A DNA stretch of 64,000 nucleotides. Source: Pasteurella multocida subsp. multocida OH4807. GTDB lineage: Bacteria; Pseudomonadota; Gammaproteobacteria; Enterobacterales; Pasteurellaceae. Location of the stretch: positions 310,001 to 374,000 of the forward strand of contig CP004391.1 of NCBI GenBank assembly GCA_000973525.1, read 5' to 3'. The notes beneath the pieces were generated by a model. That model was not told the DNA's origin. It saw nothing but the letters and a program-made list of their open reading frames with translations, and made no database searches. The position numbers and the translations under genes were made by a program. This document shows, piece by piece, positions 9,300-18,501 of the stretch (position 1 is its first letter; each line of letters opens with the position of its first letter).

Positions 9300-10085
9300 A
9301 TGATGTTAAACACTGAAATTTTACTCACTATCAAGTTACAACAACAACTTTTTGTCGATCCTAAACGGGTACGTTTACTAAAAGAGATTCAAAAATGTGG
9401 TTCAATTAATCAAGCGGCAAAAAATGCAAAAGTCAGTTACAAAAGCGCTTGGGATCATTTAGCCGCGATGAATGATATCAGCCCTAAGCCATTATTAGAG
9501 CGTAATGTAGGCGGGAAAAATGGCGGTGGCACAGAATTAACCATCTATGCTCAACGCTTATTACAACTCTATGACCTGTTAGAAAAAACACAAGAAAAAG
9601 CCTTTCATATTTTACAAGATGAAAGCTTACCACTTGATAGTGTACTCCATGCTACCGCACGTTTTTCTTTACAAAGTAGTGCGCGTAACCAATTCTTCGG
9701 TAAAATTACTCATCTGCGTCACGAAAACATTCATTGTTTTGTCGACATTGATATTGATGGTTTCCCAACTCCTCTCACTGTATCCATCACAGAAAAAAGT
9801 GCGGTACGCTTAAAACTGGCTCCAGGTAAAGAAGTGATGATGATGATTAAAGCACCTTGGATAAAAATTCAACATTATGCCCCACCAGAAACGATGCACA
9901 ACATGTTTCTTGCGAATGTAAAAGAGATAACTGACAAAGGTGAAGTTGAGGAAGTCATCTTAACGCTAGGTAAAGAGAATGTTGAATTTTGTGCAACTCT
10001 GCCTCGCTCAAACCGTGTTAAATTACACCAAGATGTTTGGATTCACATTGACCCTGAACAGATTATTTTGGCAACACTTTACTAA
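9300..10085 (+). CDS. modE: Molybdate-responsive transcription regulator ModE
   Basis: Dimeric repressor that binds molybdate and then DNA upstream of mod genes. The N-terminal winged-helix (about residues 20-80; KCGSINQAAKNAKVSYKSAWDHL) is the LysR-like DNA-reading part. Two Mop-type domains follow: SARNQFFGKI onward (about 130-190) and MFLANVKEI onward (about 200-258). Two ATGs lie in tandem; GGAG at 9293-9296 is three bases from the first and six from the second, so translation may really begin at 9303. It is divergent from modA, and the shared 138-base gap holds the putative operator. The length of 261 is normal for full-length ModE. An uptake core lies at 9797-9805. Confidence 0.95.
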   Translation: MMLNTEILLTIKLQQQLFVDPKRVRLLKEIQKCGSINQAAKNAKVSYKSAWDHLAAMNDISPKPLLERNVGGKNGGGTELTIYAQRLLQLYDLLEKTQEKAFHILQDESLPLDSVLHATARFSLQSSARNQFFGKITHLRHENIHCFVDIDIDGFPTPLTVSITEKSAVRLKLAPGKEVMMMIKAPWIKIQHYAPPETMHNMFLANVKEITDKGEVEEVILTLGKENVEFCATLPRSNRVKLHQDVWIHIDPEQIILATLY

Positions 10086-10112
10086 TATAAAACATGATCG
10101 TTTCTCAATACT

Positions 10113-10140
10113 AAGGGTAGAAACATATTTTACCCTTTTA
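10113..10140 (+). terminator. Terminator after modE
   Basis: AAGGGTA (10113-10119) pairs with TACCCTT (10131-10137), followed by TTATTTTAT. It lies between convergent modE and yfbR. Confidence 0.75.
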
Positions 10141-10142
10141 TT

Positions 10143-10745
10143 TTATAACGTAATTTCATCAATTGGCTTGCCAAAGCTTGGAATGAAGACTTGGATAAAA
10201 TAATCCATTTCTTGACTATGCCACTGGTGCATCAATTTTTGTAATCGCCCTTTTGCTGCTTTAAATTCCTGATTACCGTTTTCAAGCTCAAATTGTGCTT
10301 TAATATAAGCACAAATTAAATCCGCTTGTTTAACAATATGCTTTTCTTCGGGCGAAAAAACAGTTGAGTTGAGATAAGGTGCAAAAGCAGACTGTAATGT
10401 TTGCGGCAATAACGAAACCAAGTGTAATTCTGCCGCACTTTCAATCTCTTTATAGGCGTGCGTAATTTCCGCATTAAAATACTTAATAGGAGTAGGGAGA
10501 TCGCCTGTAAAGATCTCTGAAGTATCATGATACATCGCCAATACAGCGATCCTATCTGCATTCACTTGCCCTTGGTAAAACTGGTTTTTAATTAACGCTA
10601 ACGCATGGGCAACAAAAGCGACTTGTAAACTGTGCTCCGCTAAATTTTCTTTTTCGAGATTACGCATTAAAGACCAACGCTGAATCAATTTCAAACGATC
10701 TAAACAGGCAAAAAAGTGACTGGTTTCAATGTTAATTTCTGGCAT
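10143..10745 (-). CDS. yfbR: 5'-deoxynucleotidase YfbR (HD domain)
   Basis: HD-superfamily phosphohydrolase that in E. coli removes phosphate from deoxyribonucleoside 5'-monophosphates. The metal ligands are visible: H38 in NLAEHSLQV and the HD pair at 73-74 in LAMYHDTSEIFTGDLPTPIK, a string typical of YfbR. The length is 200 residues (E. coli 199). It starts two bases after degS ends and is the last gene of a probable nrdR-ribD-degS-yfbR operon, closing at the modE/yfbR terminator. Confidence 0.92.
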   Translation of the reverse strand: MPEINIETSHFFACLDRLKLIQRWSLMRNLEKENLAEHSLQVAFVAHALALIKNQFYQGQVNADRIAVLAMYHDTSEIFTGDLPTPIKYFNAEITHAYKEIESAAELHLVSLLPQTLQSAFAPYLNSTVFSPEEKHIVKQADLICAYIKAQFELENGNQEFKAAKGRLQKLMHQWHSQEMDYFIQVFIPSFGKPIDEITL

Positions 10746-10747
10746 AA

Positions 10748-11776
10748 CTAGTTACTTGGATATTCTTCAATCACAACAGGCAATTCAATTTGCTTACCAA
10801 GACGCAAAATAAGCACATTTAACTTGGTATTTGGGCGAGTATTGCTAATAACTTGCATCATTTGTGCAGGTGAAATTGCCTCGACATCACCCACCTTTAA
10901 AATAATATCGCCCGCTTGCACACCCGCTTTACCCGCGGGGCTGTTTGGGCTCACATTCGTAATTAAAATGCCTTTTTCAACGCTCACACCCTGTCCATTA
11001 TTGAACAAAATATCGCTTTGTACACCAAAATACCCACGAATCACCCGTCCATCCCGAATGATTTTTTTCATCACATCATTCGCCAAGTCAATCGGAATCG
11101 CAAAGTTCAAACCTTCTGCGATTTCACTGGAAGTTTTGCCAATACTTAAGGTATTAATTCCGATCAGTTCACCAAGTGAATTAATTAATGCTCCCCCCGA
11201 GTTGCCTCGATTGACTGAAGCATCCGTTTGAATAAAGTTTTGACGTCCAACAAAATCTCCAACAGCATTACGTCCGACTGCACTAATGATGCCTTGCGAT
11301 ACACTTTGCCCTAAGTTATATGGATTACCAATCGCTAATGCGACATCACCAACATGCACTTTATGGTTTGGATTTTGTGGTATGGTAGAGAGGTTATCAG
11401 CACGGATTTTTAATACAGCAAGATCTGTCAGATTATCTGAACCAATTAAACTGGCATCAAAAATTTGCCCGTTTTGTAATGCAACCACAATTTGATCAGC
11501 ATTTTGAATCACGTGTTTATTGGTGAGGATATAACCATCTTTTGACATAATCACACCAGATCCTAAGTTGCCAACTTCCAATTGATCACGACTATTCGAT
11601 GAAAAAGAACGGTTATACACATTCACCACTGCCGGAGACGCAATACGTACCGCCTCTTTAAATGACATTGGTTCTGATTGAACACGAGTCAGTTGATTTA
11701 ATCTTGGTAACGCAAATAAGATCAAGAGCGCACAAACCAAACCAATCAACGCTGAATGAATAAGTTTTTTTAACAT
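10748..11776 (-). CDS. degS: Periplasmic serine endoprotease DegS
   Basis: Inner-membrane-anchored HtrA protease that senses misfolded outer-membrane proteins through its PDZ domain and starts RseA cleavage, releasing sigma-E. An N-terminal anchor (about residues 5-25) is followed by a trypsin-like domain with H88 (TNKHV), D118 (LTDLAVL) and S193 (RGNSGGAL), then a single PDZ domain from about 250. One PDZ and a membrane anchor separate DegS from DegP/DegQ. The 342 residues fit. The start overlaps the end of ribD by seven bases. Confidence 0.93.
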   Translation of the reverse strand: MLKKLIHSALIGLVCALLILFALPRLNQLTRVQSEPMSFKEAVRIASPAVVNVYNRSFSSNSRDQLEVGNLGSGVIMSKDGYILTNKHVIQNADQIVVALQNGQIFDASLIGSDNLTDLAVLKIRADNLSTIPQNPNHKVHVGDVALAIGNPYNLGQSVSQGIISAVGRNAVGDFVGRQNFIQTDASVNRGNSGGALINSLGELIGINTLSIGKTSSEIAEGLNFAIPIDLANDVMKKIIRDGRVIRGYFGVQSDILFNNGQGVSVEKGILITNVSPNSPAGKAGVQAGDIILKVGDVEAISPAQMMQVISNTRPNTKLNVLILRLGKQIELPVVIEEYPSN

Positions 11777-12903
11777 GCTGATTCCTTAAGTATTGGGTGA
11801 TAAATGGACTTAATATCTTCCCCGATCCGCTCTATTGAGTGTAATTTCCATTGTGAAACATCAGCTAACTTAGTCAAATGTGGCAACTTACACAACCCTC
11901 TTGCCTCATCACCCAATAATTTCGGTGCGGTATAAATAATTAATTCGTCGACTAAATTTGCTTCAATCAAAGCACCAGCCAAAGTTGCGCCAGCTTCAAT
12001 CCACAAGGTATTCATTTGGCGCTTGCCTAACTCAAGCATTAAATTGTGCAGATATTCAACATTATCGTCTAAAATAATTTGCTCACAAGATTGTGGATAG
12101 CCAGATAAATCACGTTCAGATTTACTCACCAACCAGACTGGCGAATCTACTTGGAATAAACGTTGTGTCGGCAGAACTTGATTTTGAGAATCTAAAATCA
12201 CACGAATTGGCTGGCGTAGATTTTCTTGTTTATATTGTTGTTGAACCTGTTCTGGCAATTGCTCCCAACGAACATTCAACAAAGGATCATCCGCAATCAC
12301 AGTGCCACTGGCAGACAAAATTGCCGAGGCTTTTGCGCGTTCAGCTTGCACATCTTGACGGGATAATTCACTGGTAATCCACTTGCTTTCGCCATTTGCC
12401 AACGCTGTTCGCCCGTCTAAACTCATTGCCATTTTGAGCTGAACAAATGGCTTACCAGTACGCATACGTTTTAAAAAGCCACGGTTCAACCACTCTGCTT
12501 TTTCTTCTAATAAACCGACCGCACTTTCAATGCCTTGCTCTGCTAACATTTGCAAGCCTTTGCCCGCCACTTGCGGATTGGGATCGCGCATTGCACTGAC
12601 TACTCTTGTCACGCCCGCTTCAATTAAGCCCTTCGCACAAGGTGGCGTACGCCCAAAGTGAGAACAAGGCTCTAAGGTCACATAAGCGGTCGCCCCTTTA
12701 GCTTGCTCGCCAGCATCACGCAACGCCATCACTTCTGCATGCGGTTCACCTGCTTTAAAATGAAAGCCTTTGCCGATGATAATGCCATCTTTTACAAGTA
12801 CACAACCCACTGATGGATTAGGTGTTGTGGTAAATTGACCTTGTTCTGCCAGATCCAATGCCATTTGCATAAACACGACATCTTGCGCGCTAAACTCGCT
12901 CAT
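11770..12903 (-). CDS. ribD: Riboflavin biosynthesis deaminase/reductase RibD
   Basis: Bifunctional cytoplasmic enzyme for the second and third steps of riboflavin synthesis: pyrimidine deaminase, then NADPH-dependent ribosyl reductase. The N-terminal cytidine-deaminase-like half shows the zinc site H55-A-E57, C80 and C89 (TLEPCSHFGRTPPCAKG). The C-terminal reductase half starts near residue 150 (FVQLKMAMSLDGRTAL). It begins one base after nrdR and runs into degS. The length of 377 is standard. No FMN riboswitch was recognised upstream of the operon. An uptake core lies at 12518-12526. Confidence 0.96.
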   Translation of the reverse strand: MSEFSAQDVVFMQMALDLAEQGQFTTTPNPSVGCVLVKDGIIIGKGFHFKAGEPHAEVMALRDAGEQAKGATAYVTLEPCSHFGRTPPCAKGLIEAGVTRVVSAMRDPNPQVAGKGLQMLAEQGIESAVGLLEEKAEWLNRGFLKRMRTGKPFVQLKMAMSLDGRTALANGESKWITSELSRQDVQAERAKASAILSASGTVIADDPLLNVRWEQLPEQVQQQYKQENLRQPIRVILDSQNQVLPTQRLFQVDSPVWLVSKSERDLSGYPQSCEQIILDDNVEYLHNLMLELGKRQMNTLWIEAGATLAGALIEANLVDELIIYTAPKLLGDEARGLCKLPHLTKLADVSQWKLHSIERIGEDIKSIYHPILKESAC

Positions 12904-12904
12904 T

Positions 12905-13354
12905 TTAATCCCTTAAATTCTCAATTTCTTTACTAAACTGGTTAATATCATCAAAACTCAAATACACTGACGCAAAACGAATATAAGCGACTTTGTCTAA
13001 TTTTTTTAATTCTTCCATCGCTAAGGTGCCAACTAATTTGCTCGGCACTTCACGCTCACCCGTTGTGCGTAAACGATGAATAATATGGCTGATTGCTTGT
13101 TCCACATCATCGGCACTCACAGGGCGTTTTTCCAACGCGTGTTGAATGCCTCGACGTAATTTTTCCTCATTAAATGGTTCTCGCGTGCCGTCATTTTTAA
13201 TGATTTTTGGAATGATCAATTCTGCGGTTTCAAAGGTGGTGAAACGCTCGTGACAATTTCCACATTCACGACGACGGCGTACTTGATAACCATCAGACAC
13301 CAAACGACTGTCGATCACTTTAGTTTCTTCAGTAGAACAAAAAGGGCAATGCAT
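12905..13354 (-). CDS. nrdR: Transcriptional repressor NrdR
   Basis: Zinc-ribbon/ATP-cone repressor of ribonucleotide reductase genes. The 149 residues start with the zinc ribbon (CPFC near residue 3 and CGNC near residue 31, with DSR and RRRREC between), then an ATP-cone domain from about residue 46 ([21 protein letters not shown]). AGGAG precedes the ATG. It leads the nrdR-ribD-degS-yfbR operon; the nrdR-ribD pairing is common in gammaproteobacteria. Confidence 0.96.
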   Translation of the reverse strand: MHCPFCSTEETKVIDSRLVSDGYQVRRRRECGNCHERFTTFETAELIIPKIIKNDGTREPFNEEKLRRGIQHALEKRPVSADDVEQAISHIIHRLRTTGEREVPSKLVGTLAMEELKKLDKVAYIRFASVYLSFDDINQFSKEIENLRD

Positions 13355-13451
13355 AGTGTCTCCTAAAAAATAATCAATAAAATGAACTTTATCTTAACAA
13401 AGTTTAGATTTATTGACGATGACTATTTCCCGACTTTGCTTAAGATCTAAC

Positions 13452-14060
13452 TCATTCAAACTGCGGTAATTTAAAACCCGCCAATTCGAAAAAAGTGCGG
13501 TAAGATTTTGCTTTATTTTCTAAGCTCATCGGATAGGCTCTTGAGGTTGAGGGTAAGCGATACAAATGCAATTCTCGCCCCGCATAATGAAAGCTGACAA
13601 ACTGATTGGTTTTCGGTGGCTTAATTTTTTCAGGCAATAAACTCAAAATGGTTTCAGTGGCTTTGCCACCCGTGGTAAATAACCAACGACAATTTGGCAC
13701 TTCATTTAACGCTGCCACTAAATCGACAGGCTCCACCACCGTTAAAAATTTGTCTGACGCATTATCTTTTTCACGAATAGCACTATGAATGGTGGAACAT
13801 AACCCAATCCCCCATTCTCGCAAAAATGCCTCAATACGCACAGGGTCAAAACGTTTCTCGCCTGCCACTTGAAAATGTTGAGGATCATTGAAAAACAATA
13901 ACCCATAAATCCGCCACATATCATTTTGAAAATTTGGATAATGAAAATGCATACAACGTTTATCCTCTTTTGGCGGAAACGTCCCCATCATCATAACAGT
14001 GGCTTGTGGTGGAAAAATTGGAGGAAAAGGGTGGATTTCAATATTCGGTTCACTCATCAT
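13452..14060 (-). CDS. Uracil-DNA glycosylase family protein
   Basis: A 202-residue protein resembling a divergent branch of the uracil-DNA glycosylase superfamily. The early motif MMMGTFPPKEDKRCMHFHYP (about residues 22-41) matches the GxFPP...F.YP active-site region, NDMWRIYG follows, and a later GGKA loop and LPSTSRAYP near residue 170 fit the leucine-loop end. Such proteins may remove uracil or mismatched bases, but the activity of this branch is not established here. Two ATGs lie in tandem at the start. It is a single-gene unit; a short gap with an uptake core (13493-13501) inside its 3' end separates it from nrdR, and an inverted uptake-signal pair lies upstream. Confidence 0.75.
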   Translation of the reverse strand: MMSEPNIEIHPFPPIFPPQATVMMMGTFPPKEDKRCMHFHYPNFQNDMWRIYGLLFFNDPQHFQVAGEKRFDPVRIEAFLREWGIGLCSTIHSAIREKDNASDKFLTVVEPVDLVAALNEVPNCRWLFTTGGKATETILSLLPEKIKPPKTNQFVSFHYAGRELHLYRLPSTSRAYPMSLENKAKSYRTFFELAGFKLPQFE

Positions 14061-14086
14061 TACATCTCAAAAAAACAGAAAAAATG

Positions 14087-14112
14087 ACCGCACTTTTAAG
14101 CGAAAGTGCGGT
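14087..14112. terminator. Inverted uptake-signal pair
   Basis: ACCGCACTT (14087-14095) and AAGTGCGGT (14104-14112), loop eight bases, A-rich before and T-rich after. It lies between the glycosylase-like gene and pntB and could form a strong hairpin on either strand. Confidence 0.65.
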
Positions 14113-14148
14113 AGGATTTTTATCAATTTTACATCAAAAACGTAATAA

Positions 14149-14173
14149 AAAGGGAATGACTTGCATTCCCTTT
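14149..14173 (-). terminator. Terminator after pntB
   Basis: AAAGGGAATG (14149-14158) pairs with CATTCCCTTT (14164-14173). On the minus strand it is followed by a T run, seven bases after the pntB stop. Confidence 0.8.
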
Positions 14174-14179
14174 AATCGA

Positions 14180-15604
14180 TTATAGCGCTTTCAAAATATC
14201 ATCCACGCGATCTTTGGCATCACCGAATAACATTTGAGTGTTGTCTTTAAAGAACAATGGATTTTGTACGCCTGCGTAACCCGTATTCATTGAACGTTTG
14301 AATACGATGACGTTTTGTGCTTTCCAGACTTCTAACACTGGCATACCTGCGATTGGGCTGTTTGGATCGTCCATTGCCGCTGGGTTTACAGTATCATTAG
14401 CACCGATAACTAATACCGTATCCGTATCTGCGAAATCTTCGTTAATTTCGTCCATTTCTAATACGATATCGTAAGGCACTTTCGCTTCCGCAAGTAATAC
14501 GTTCATATGACCTGGTAAACGACCTGCAACAGGGTGAATACCGAAACGCACATTCACACCACGCTCACGCAATTTTTGAGTAATTTCAGCCACTGGGTAT
14601 TGTGCTTGTGCAACGGCCATACCGTATCCTGGCGTGATGATCACAGAGCTTGAGTTTTTGAGTAATTCAGCCACTTCTTCTGCAGTGGTTTCACGGTGTT
14701 CGCCTTGTTCCTCATCGCTACTTGCCACTGGATCGTTACCGAAGCCACCTGCAATAACACTGATGAAAGAGCGGTTCATTGCTTTACACATAATGTAAGA
14801 AAGGATCGCACCTGATGAACCCACTAACGCACCTGTTACGATTAACAAGTCATTGCTTAGCATAAAGCCTGCTGCAGCCGCTGCCCAACCAGAATAAGAG
14901 TTCAACATTGACACCACAACTGGCATATCCGCACCACCGATTGATGCCACTAAATGCCAACCAAATGCTAATGCAATAGCCGTCATTAATAACACAGGGA
15001 AGATATTTTCTGGGCTATTTAAGAATGACACCATTAATAAGGCAGACACAATAATCGCCGCTAAATTCAATTTATGACGATGAGGTAAGGTTAATGCTTT
15101 GGAATTAATAATCCCGCGTAATTTACCAAACGCCACCACCGAACCAGTGAATGTGACTGCACCGATGAAGATACCAAGGAATACTTCCACATTATGGATA
15201 TTACTTAATACTTGTTGTTCAGCTAAAAATGCCGCTTGTGCTGCTGCATCTAAATTAGCTGGCATTGCTGCTTCTTGGTGTAAGCCATAGCTATTAAAGC
15301 CAACTAATACTGCTGCCAAACCTACGAAGCTGTGTAAAATCGCCACAAGCTCGGGCATTTCGGTCATTTCCACTTTTAATGCACGTTTGATACCAATTAC
15401 CGCACCAATCGCCATTGCGATTAAGATCCAAAGTGTCCCTTCTGATTTCGGGCCGAAAATGGTTGCCACTAAAGCGATTGTCATACCGACAATACCATAC
15501 CAACAACCTGCTTTTGCAGTTTCGTGTTTAGAAAGACCTGCTAAGCTCATAATGAAAAGTAATGCTGCAACGATATAAGCAGCTTGTACTAAACCTTCAG
15601 ACAT
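14180..15604 (-). CDS. pntB: NAD(P) transhydrogenase subunit beta
   Basis: Beta subunit of the proton-translocating transhydrogenase, which uses the proton gradient to move hydride from NADH to NADP+. The first ~290 residues are a run of hydrophobic helices (domain II), and the C-terminal ~175 residues form the NADP(H)-binding domain III, with [15 protein letters not shown] and [20 protein letters not shown] clearly visible. The length of 474 is close to E. coli PntB (462). It follows pntA by ten bases and ends at a terminator. Confidence 0.96.
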   Translation of the reverse strand: MSEGLVQAAYIVAALLFIMSLAGLSKHETAKAGCWYGIVGMTIALVATIFGPKSEGTLWILIAMAIGAVIGIKRALKVEMTEMPELVAILHSFVGLAAVLVGFNSYGLHQEAAMPANLDAAAQAAFLAEQQVLSNIHNVEVFLGIFIGAVTFTGSVVAFGKLRGIINSKALTLPHRHKLNLAAIIVSALLMVSFLNSPENIFPVLLMTAIALAFGWHLVASIGGADMPVVVSMLNSYSGWAAAAAGFMLSNDLLIVTGALVGSSGAILSYIMCKAMNRSFISVIAGGFGNDPVASSDEEQGEHRETTAEEVAELLKNSSSVIITPGYGMAVAQAQYPVAEITQKLRERGVNVRFGIHPVAGRLPGHMNVLLAEAKVPYDIVLEMDEINEDFADTDTVLVIGANDTVNPAAMDDPNSPIAGMPVLEVWKAQNVIVFKRSMNTGYAGVQNPLFFKDNTQMLFGDAKDRVDDILKAL

Positions 15605-15614
15605 TGCTTACTCC

Positions 15615-17144
15615 TTAATCTTTTCTAAACATTGCAAGCATACGTTGGGTGACTTTGAAGCCCCCGAAAATATTGATACTTGCGACTAAAATTGCAACAA
15701 ATGCCAAGATACTAATGAAGAAGTTACCTTGTGCAATTTGTAATAATGCACCAACAATGATGATACCAGAAATCGCATTGGTTACCGCCATAAGTGGTGT
15801 ATGCAACGCGTGGCTTACATTCCAAACCACGTAATAACCCACAACACAAGCCAGTACGAATACAGTGAAGTGCGATAAAAACGCTGCTGGTGCAACTGCT
15901 GCGATTGCCATAAACAATGCTGCAGCACCTGCCATCACGCCATATTTCACTCGTGGGTCCGCTGGTTTGGCTTCTTTTTTCTCTACTGGTGCTGCTTTGG
16001 CTTTTTGTGGTTGTGCAGACACCTGAATTGGCGGTGCTGGCCAAGTGACTTCGCCTTCACGAATCACTGTCACACCACGTAACACAACATCTTCAAAATC
16101 AATATTGATATTACCGTCTTTTTCTTTACACAATAATTTGAGTAAGTTGACTAAGTTTGTACCGTAAAGTTGAGAAGATTGGGTTGGTAAGCGGCTTGGT
16201 AAGTCTGTGTAACCAATGATTTTCACTTGGTTATCAGTCACAACCACTTCACCTGCTTTTGATAGCTCACAATTACCGCCCGTTGCTGCCGCTAAATCCA
16301 CAATCACAGAACCTGGTTTCATTGATTCCACCATTTCTTTGGTGATTAAACGCGGTGCAGGTTTGCCCGGAATAAGTGCGGTGGTGATAATAATATCTAC
16401 TTCTTTGGCTTGTTCTGCATAAAGGGCTAAAGCTCTGCGGTTAAATTCTTCCGACATCACTTTTGCATAACCGTCGCCACTACCGCCTTCCTCTTGGAAA
16501 TTAATCTCAAGGAAACTTGCGCCCATACTTTCGACCTGTTCTTTCACTTCAGGACGAGAGTCAAACGCACGTACGATTGCACCTAAACTATTTGCAGCAC
16601 CGATTGCAGCTAAACCAGCCACTCCAGCACCAATCACAAGCACTTTGGCAGGTGGCACTTTACCCGCAGCCGTAATCTGTCCAGTAAAGAAACTACCAAA
16701 CTCGTGAGCTGCTTCCACAACCGCACGATAACCCGCAATGTTAGCCATCGAGCTTAATGCATCCAATGACTGAGCACGTGAAATACGCGGCACAGCGTCC
16801 ATTGCAAGTACATTAATTTTCTTCGCGGCTAATTTTTCCATCAACTTTGGATTTTGTGCAGGCCAAATAAAGCTCACTAAAGTCGCACCTTCTTTGATTA
16901 ACGCAATTTCTGCATCCGTTGGTGCATTGACTTTAAAAATAATATCTGACAGCCAAACTTGCTCTGCTGAGCCAAGTTTTGCGCCTGCTGCTGCAAATGC
17001 CTGATCTTCAAAACTCGCTTTAAAACCTGCGTTATGTTCAACAATCACTTCAAAGCCAAGCTTCAAAATTTGCTGCACAGTTTTCGGCGTTGCCGCCACA
17101 CGACTTTCGTTATCAAGCAGTTCTCTAGGTACACCAATTAACAT
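15615..17144 (-). CDS. pntA: NAD(P) transhydrogenase subunit alpha
   Basis: Alpha subunit of the same membrane enzyme, holding the NAD(H)-binding domain I ([15 protein letters not shown] onward; Rossmann motif [11 protein letters not shown] near residue 175) and, at the C-terminus, four hydrophobic helices after a charged Lys/Ala/Pro linker near residue 390. The start chosen is the ATG at 17142-17144 with GAAGGAAA before it, giving 509 residues (E. coli 510); a longer frame from 17210 adds 22 residues without a family match. An uptake core lies at 16374-16382. Confidence 0.96.
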   Translation of the reverse strand: MLIGVPRELLDNESRVAATPKTVQQILKLGFEVIVEHNAGFKASFEDQAFAAAGAKLGSAEQVWLSDIIFKVNAPTDAEIALIKEGATLVSFIWPAQNPKLMEKLAAKKINVLAMDAVPRISRAQSLDALSSMANIAGYRAVVEAAHEFGSFFTGQITAAGKVPPAKVLVIGAGVAGLAAIGAANSLGAIVRAFDSRPEVKEQVESMGASFLEINFQEEGGSGDGYAKVMSEEFNRRALALYAEQAKEVDIIITTALIPGKPAPRLITKEMVESMKPGSVIVDLAAATGGNCELSKAGEVVVTDNQVKIIGYTDLPSRLPTQSSQLYGTNLVNLLKLLCKEKDGNINIDFEDVVLRGVTVIREGEVTWPAPPIQVSAQPQKAKAAPVEKKEAKPADPRVKYGVMAGAAALFMAIAAVAPAAFLSHFTVFVLACVVGYYVVWNVSHALHTPLMAVTNAISGIIIVGALLQIAQGNFFISILAFVAILVASINIFGGFKVTQRMLAMFRKD

Positions 17145-17530
17145 AATGTTTCCTTCAAATTGATTGATGATAATTTTTGAGTAAAACCTTACTCCCCTAA
17201 AAGATGACAATAAGTCAAAACGTTCTCACTGTACCACTTATTGTTTTAAAGTTGAAAAAGTTTTTACCAATTTAAACGATATTTGCTCTTCTTTTTTTCA
17301 TTTCTATTTAAGAAAACAACAAAGACCATTCACCAATTTCTAACTAATTAATTTATTTCATGTTTCTCTTCAGGTTACGAAAGCTAGTCTTGCCTTACAA
17401 GAACTATCATGTTGTGAATATGGGGCGCAACACTCACCAAGTAGATAACAAACAGTTTTACTTGCTATCTATCACAAAATTCCGCAAGATAACGCCACTT
17501 TTTTCAAATGATTTATAGGTATTTTCTATT
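17145..17530. other. Intergenic gap between divergent pntA and sfsA
   Basis: 386 bases without a credible ORF. It must hold the promoters of both neighbours. I see no strong hairpin, repeat or recognisable operator in it. Confidence 0.6.
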
Positions 17531-18262
17531 ATGCAACTTCCTGCACTTCAATCTGCGACATTGATTCGCCGTTACAAACGTTTTCTCGCTGATGTTCAAT
17601 TGGATAATGGCGAGGTGTTAACTATTCATTGTGCTAATACAGGGGCGATGACGGGCTGCGGTGAGGCAGGAGATACAGTGTGGTATTCCCACTCTGATAG
17701 CCAGACCCGTAAATATCCACATTCTTGGGAACTAACCCAGCTCAAAAATGACAAAATGGTGTGCATTAATACTCACAGATCCAATCAGCTAGCTTTCGAG
17801 GCATTGCAAAATAAGCAAATTAAAGAATTAGCAATGTATGACCAAACTCTGCCTGAAGTGAAATATGGTGAAGAAAATAGCCGTATTGATTTTTTATTGA
17901 AAGCGGAAGGCTTGCCAGATTGCTATGTTGAAGTGAAATCGGTCACTTTAGTGAAAAACACGATTGGCATGTTCCCTGATGCGGTGACAACACGTGGGCA
18001 AAAGCATTTGCGTGAATTAATGACAATGAAAAAACAAGGGTATCGTGCTGTAGTCTTTTTTGCGGGCTTACATAATGGATTTGATTGTTTTAAGGTTGCA
18101 GAATATATCGACCCAGAATATGACAAATTGTTACGCGAAGCCATTCGTGAGGGCGTGGAAGTCTATGCTTATGCGGGTAAATTCTCATTTTCTGATGGAA
18201 AACCGACCGCACTTTCTTTAACAAATTTAGTACCTTATGTGGGAAATAAAAAATCAAATTAA
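17531..18262 (+). CDS. sfsA: Sugar fermentation stimulation protein SfsA
   Basis: SfsA family protein of 243 residues (E. coli 234). In E. coli it was linked to maltose metabolism and DNA binding; the fold has an OB-like N-terminal part and a nuclease-like C-terminal part. Visible landmarks are [20 protein letters not shown] near residue 33 and the PD-D/ExK-like stretch RIDFLL...[11 protein letters not shown] (about 118-140). Its real biochemical activity is unsettled. It is followed by a Fur-box-flanked promoter and a putative small RNA on the same strand. An uptake core lies at 18206-18214. Confidence 0.93.
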   Translation: MQLPALQSATLIRRYKRFLADVQLDNGEVLTIHCANTGAMTGCGEAGDTVWYSHSDSQTRKYPHSWELTQLKNDKMVCINTHRSNQLAFEALQNKQIKELAMYDQTLPEVKYGEENSRIDFLLKAEGLPDCYVEVKSVTLVKNTIGMFPDAVTTRGQKHLRELMTMKKQGYRAVVFFAGLHNGFDCFKVAEYIDPEYDKLLREAIREGVEVYAYAGKFSFSDGKPTALSLTNLVPYVGNKKSN

Positions 18263-18266
18263 TTAT

Positions 18267-18319
18267 TGAGAATAATTTTCATTAAAGTTGTTGACTTTAT
18301 TTTTGAGAACAATTATCAT
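18267..18319 (+). promoter_or_regulatory. Sigma-70 promoter embedded in two Fur boxes
   Basis: -35 TTGACT (18291-18296), a 17-base spacer and -10 TATCAT (18314-18319). Fur box A is TGAGAATAATTTTCA (18267-18281), just upstream of the -35. Fur box B is TGAGAACAATTATCA (18304-18318), overlying the -10. Each matches 12 of 14 defined positions of the 7-1-7 Fur consensus TGATAATNATTATCA. Fur-Fe would cover this promoter when iron is plentiful. Confidence 0.75.
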
Positions 18320-18325
18320 TTAAAC

Positions 18326-18395
18326 CATTCAAACAACAATAGATAATCACTCCAACATTTGAACGCCTCCTCCCCCACAAAGAGGCGTTTTTTTT
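18326..18395 (+). ncRNA. Putative Fur-repressed small RNA
   Basis: From the predicted start about seven bases after the -10 to the end of a T8 run is about 70 nt. The 5' half is A/C-rich and probably unpaired. The 3' end is a perfect intrinsic terminator: AACGCCTC (18362-18369), a C-rich loop CTCCCCCACAAA, GAGGCGTT (18382-18389), eight T residues. No start codon with a ribosome site lies inside, so it is probably non-coding. The single-stranded CUCCCCCAC loop could pair with G-rich ribosome-binding sites. Fur-repressed small RNAs (RyhB in enterics, HrrF in Haemophilus influenzae) are the obvious functional parallel; homology to HrrF is not shown here. The 3' boundary is firm and the 5' end is inferred. 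Confidence 0.7.
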
Positions 18396-18445
18396 ATGCA
18401 AAATTTGCGTAAAACTCACCGCACTTTTTCCTCTTATCAAACAAC

Positions 18446-18478
18446 AAAGGCAAACTGTGATTGCACAATTTGCCTTTT
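18446..18478 (-). terminator. Terminator of first TonB receptor
   Basis: AAAGGCAAA (18446-18454), one mismatch, TGTG-attg-CACA, then TTTGCCTTT (18470-18478 region): a long hairpin 23 bases past the receptor stop on the minus strand. An uptake core (18418-18426) lies just beyond. Confidence 0.7.
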
Positions 18479-18501
18479 GATAAACGACCAACTTCGTTTA
18501 A

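Noticed and set aside
12905..13451. FMN riboswitch for the ribD operon
   Set aside because: No conserved RFN-type sequence or multi-stem layout upstream of nrdR.
17145..17180. Fur box upstream of pntA (TGATAATTTTTGAGT)
   Set aside because: Only one half matches the consensus; the other half fails at most positions.
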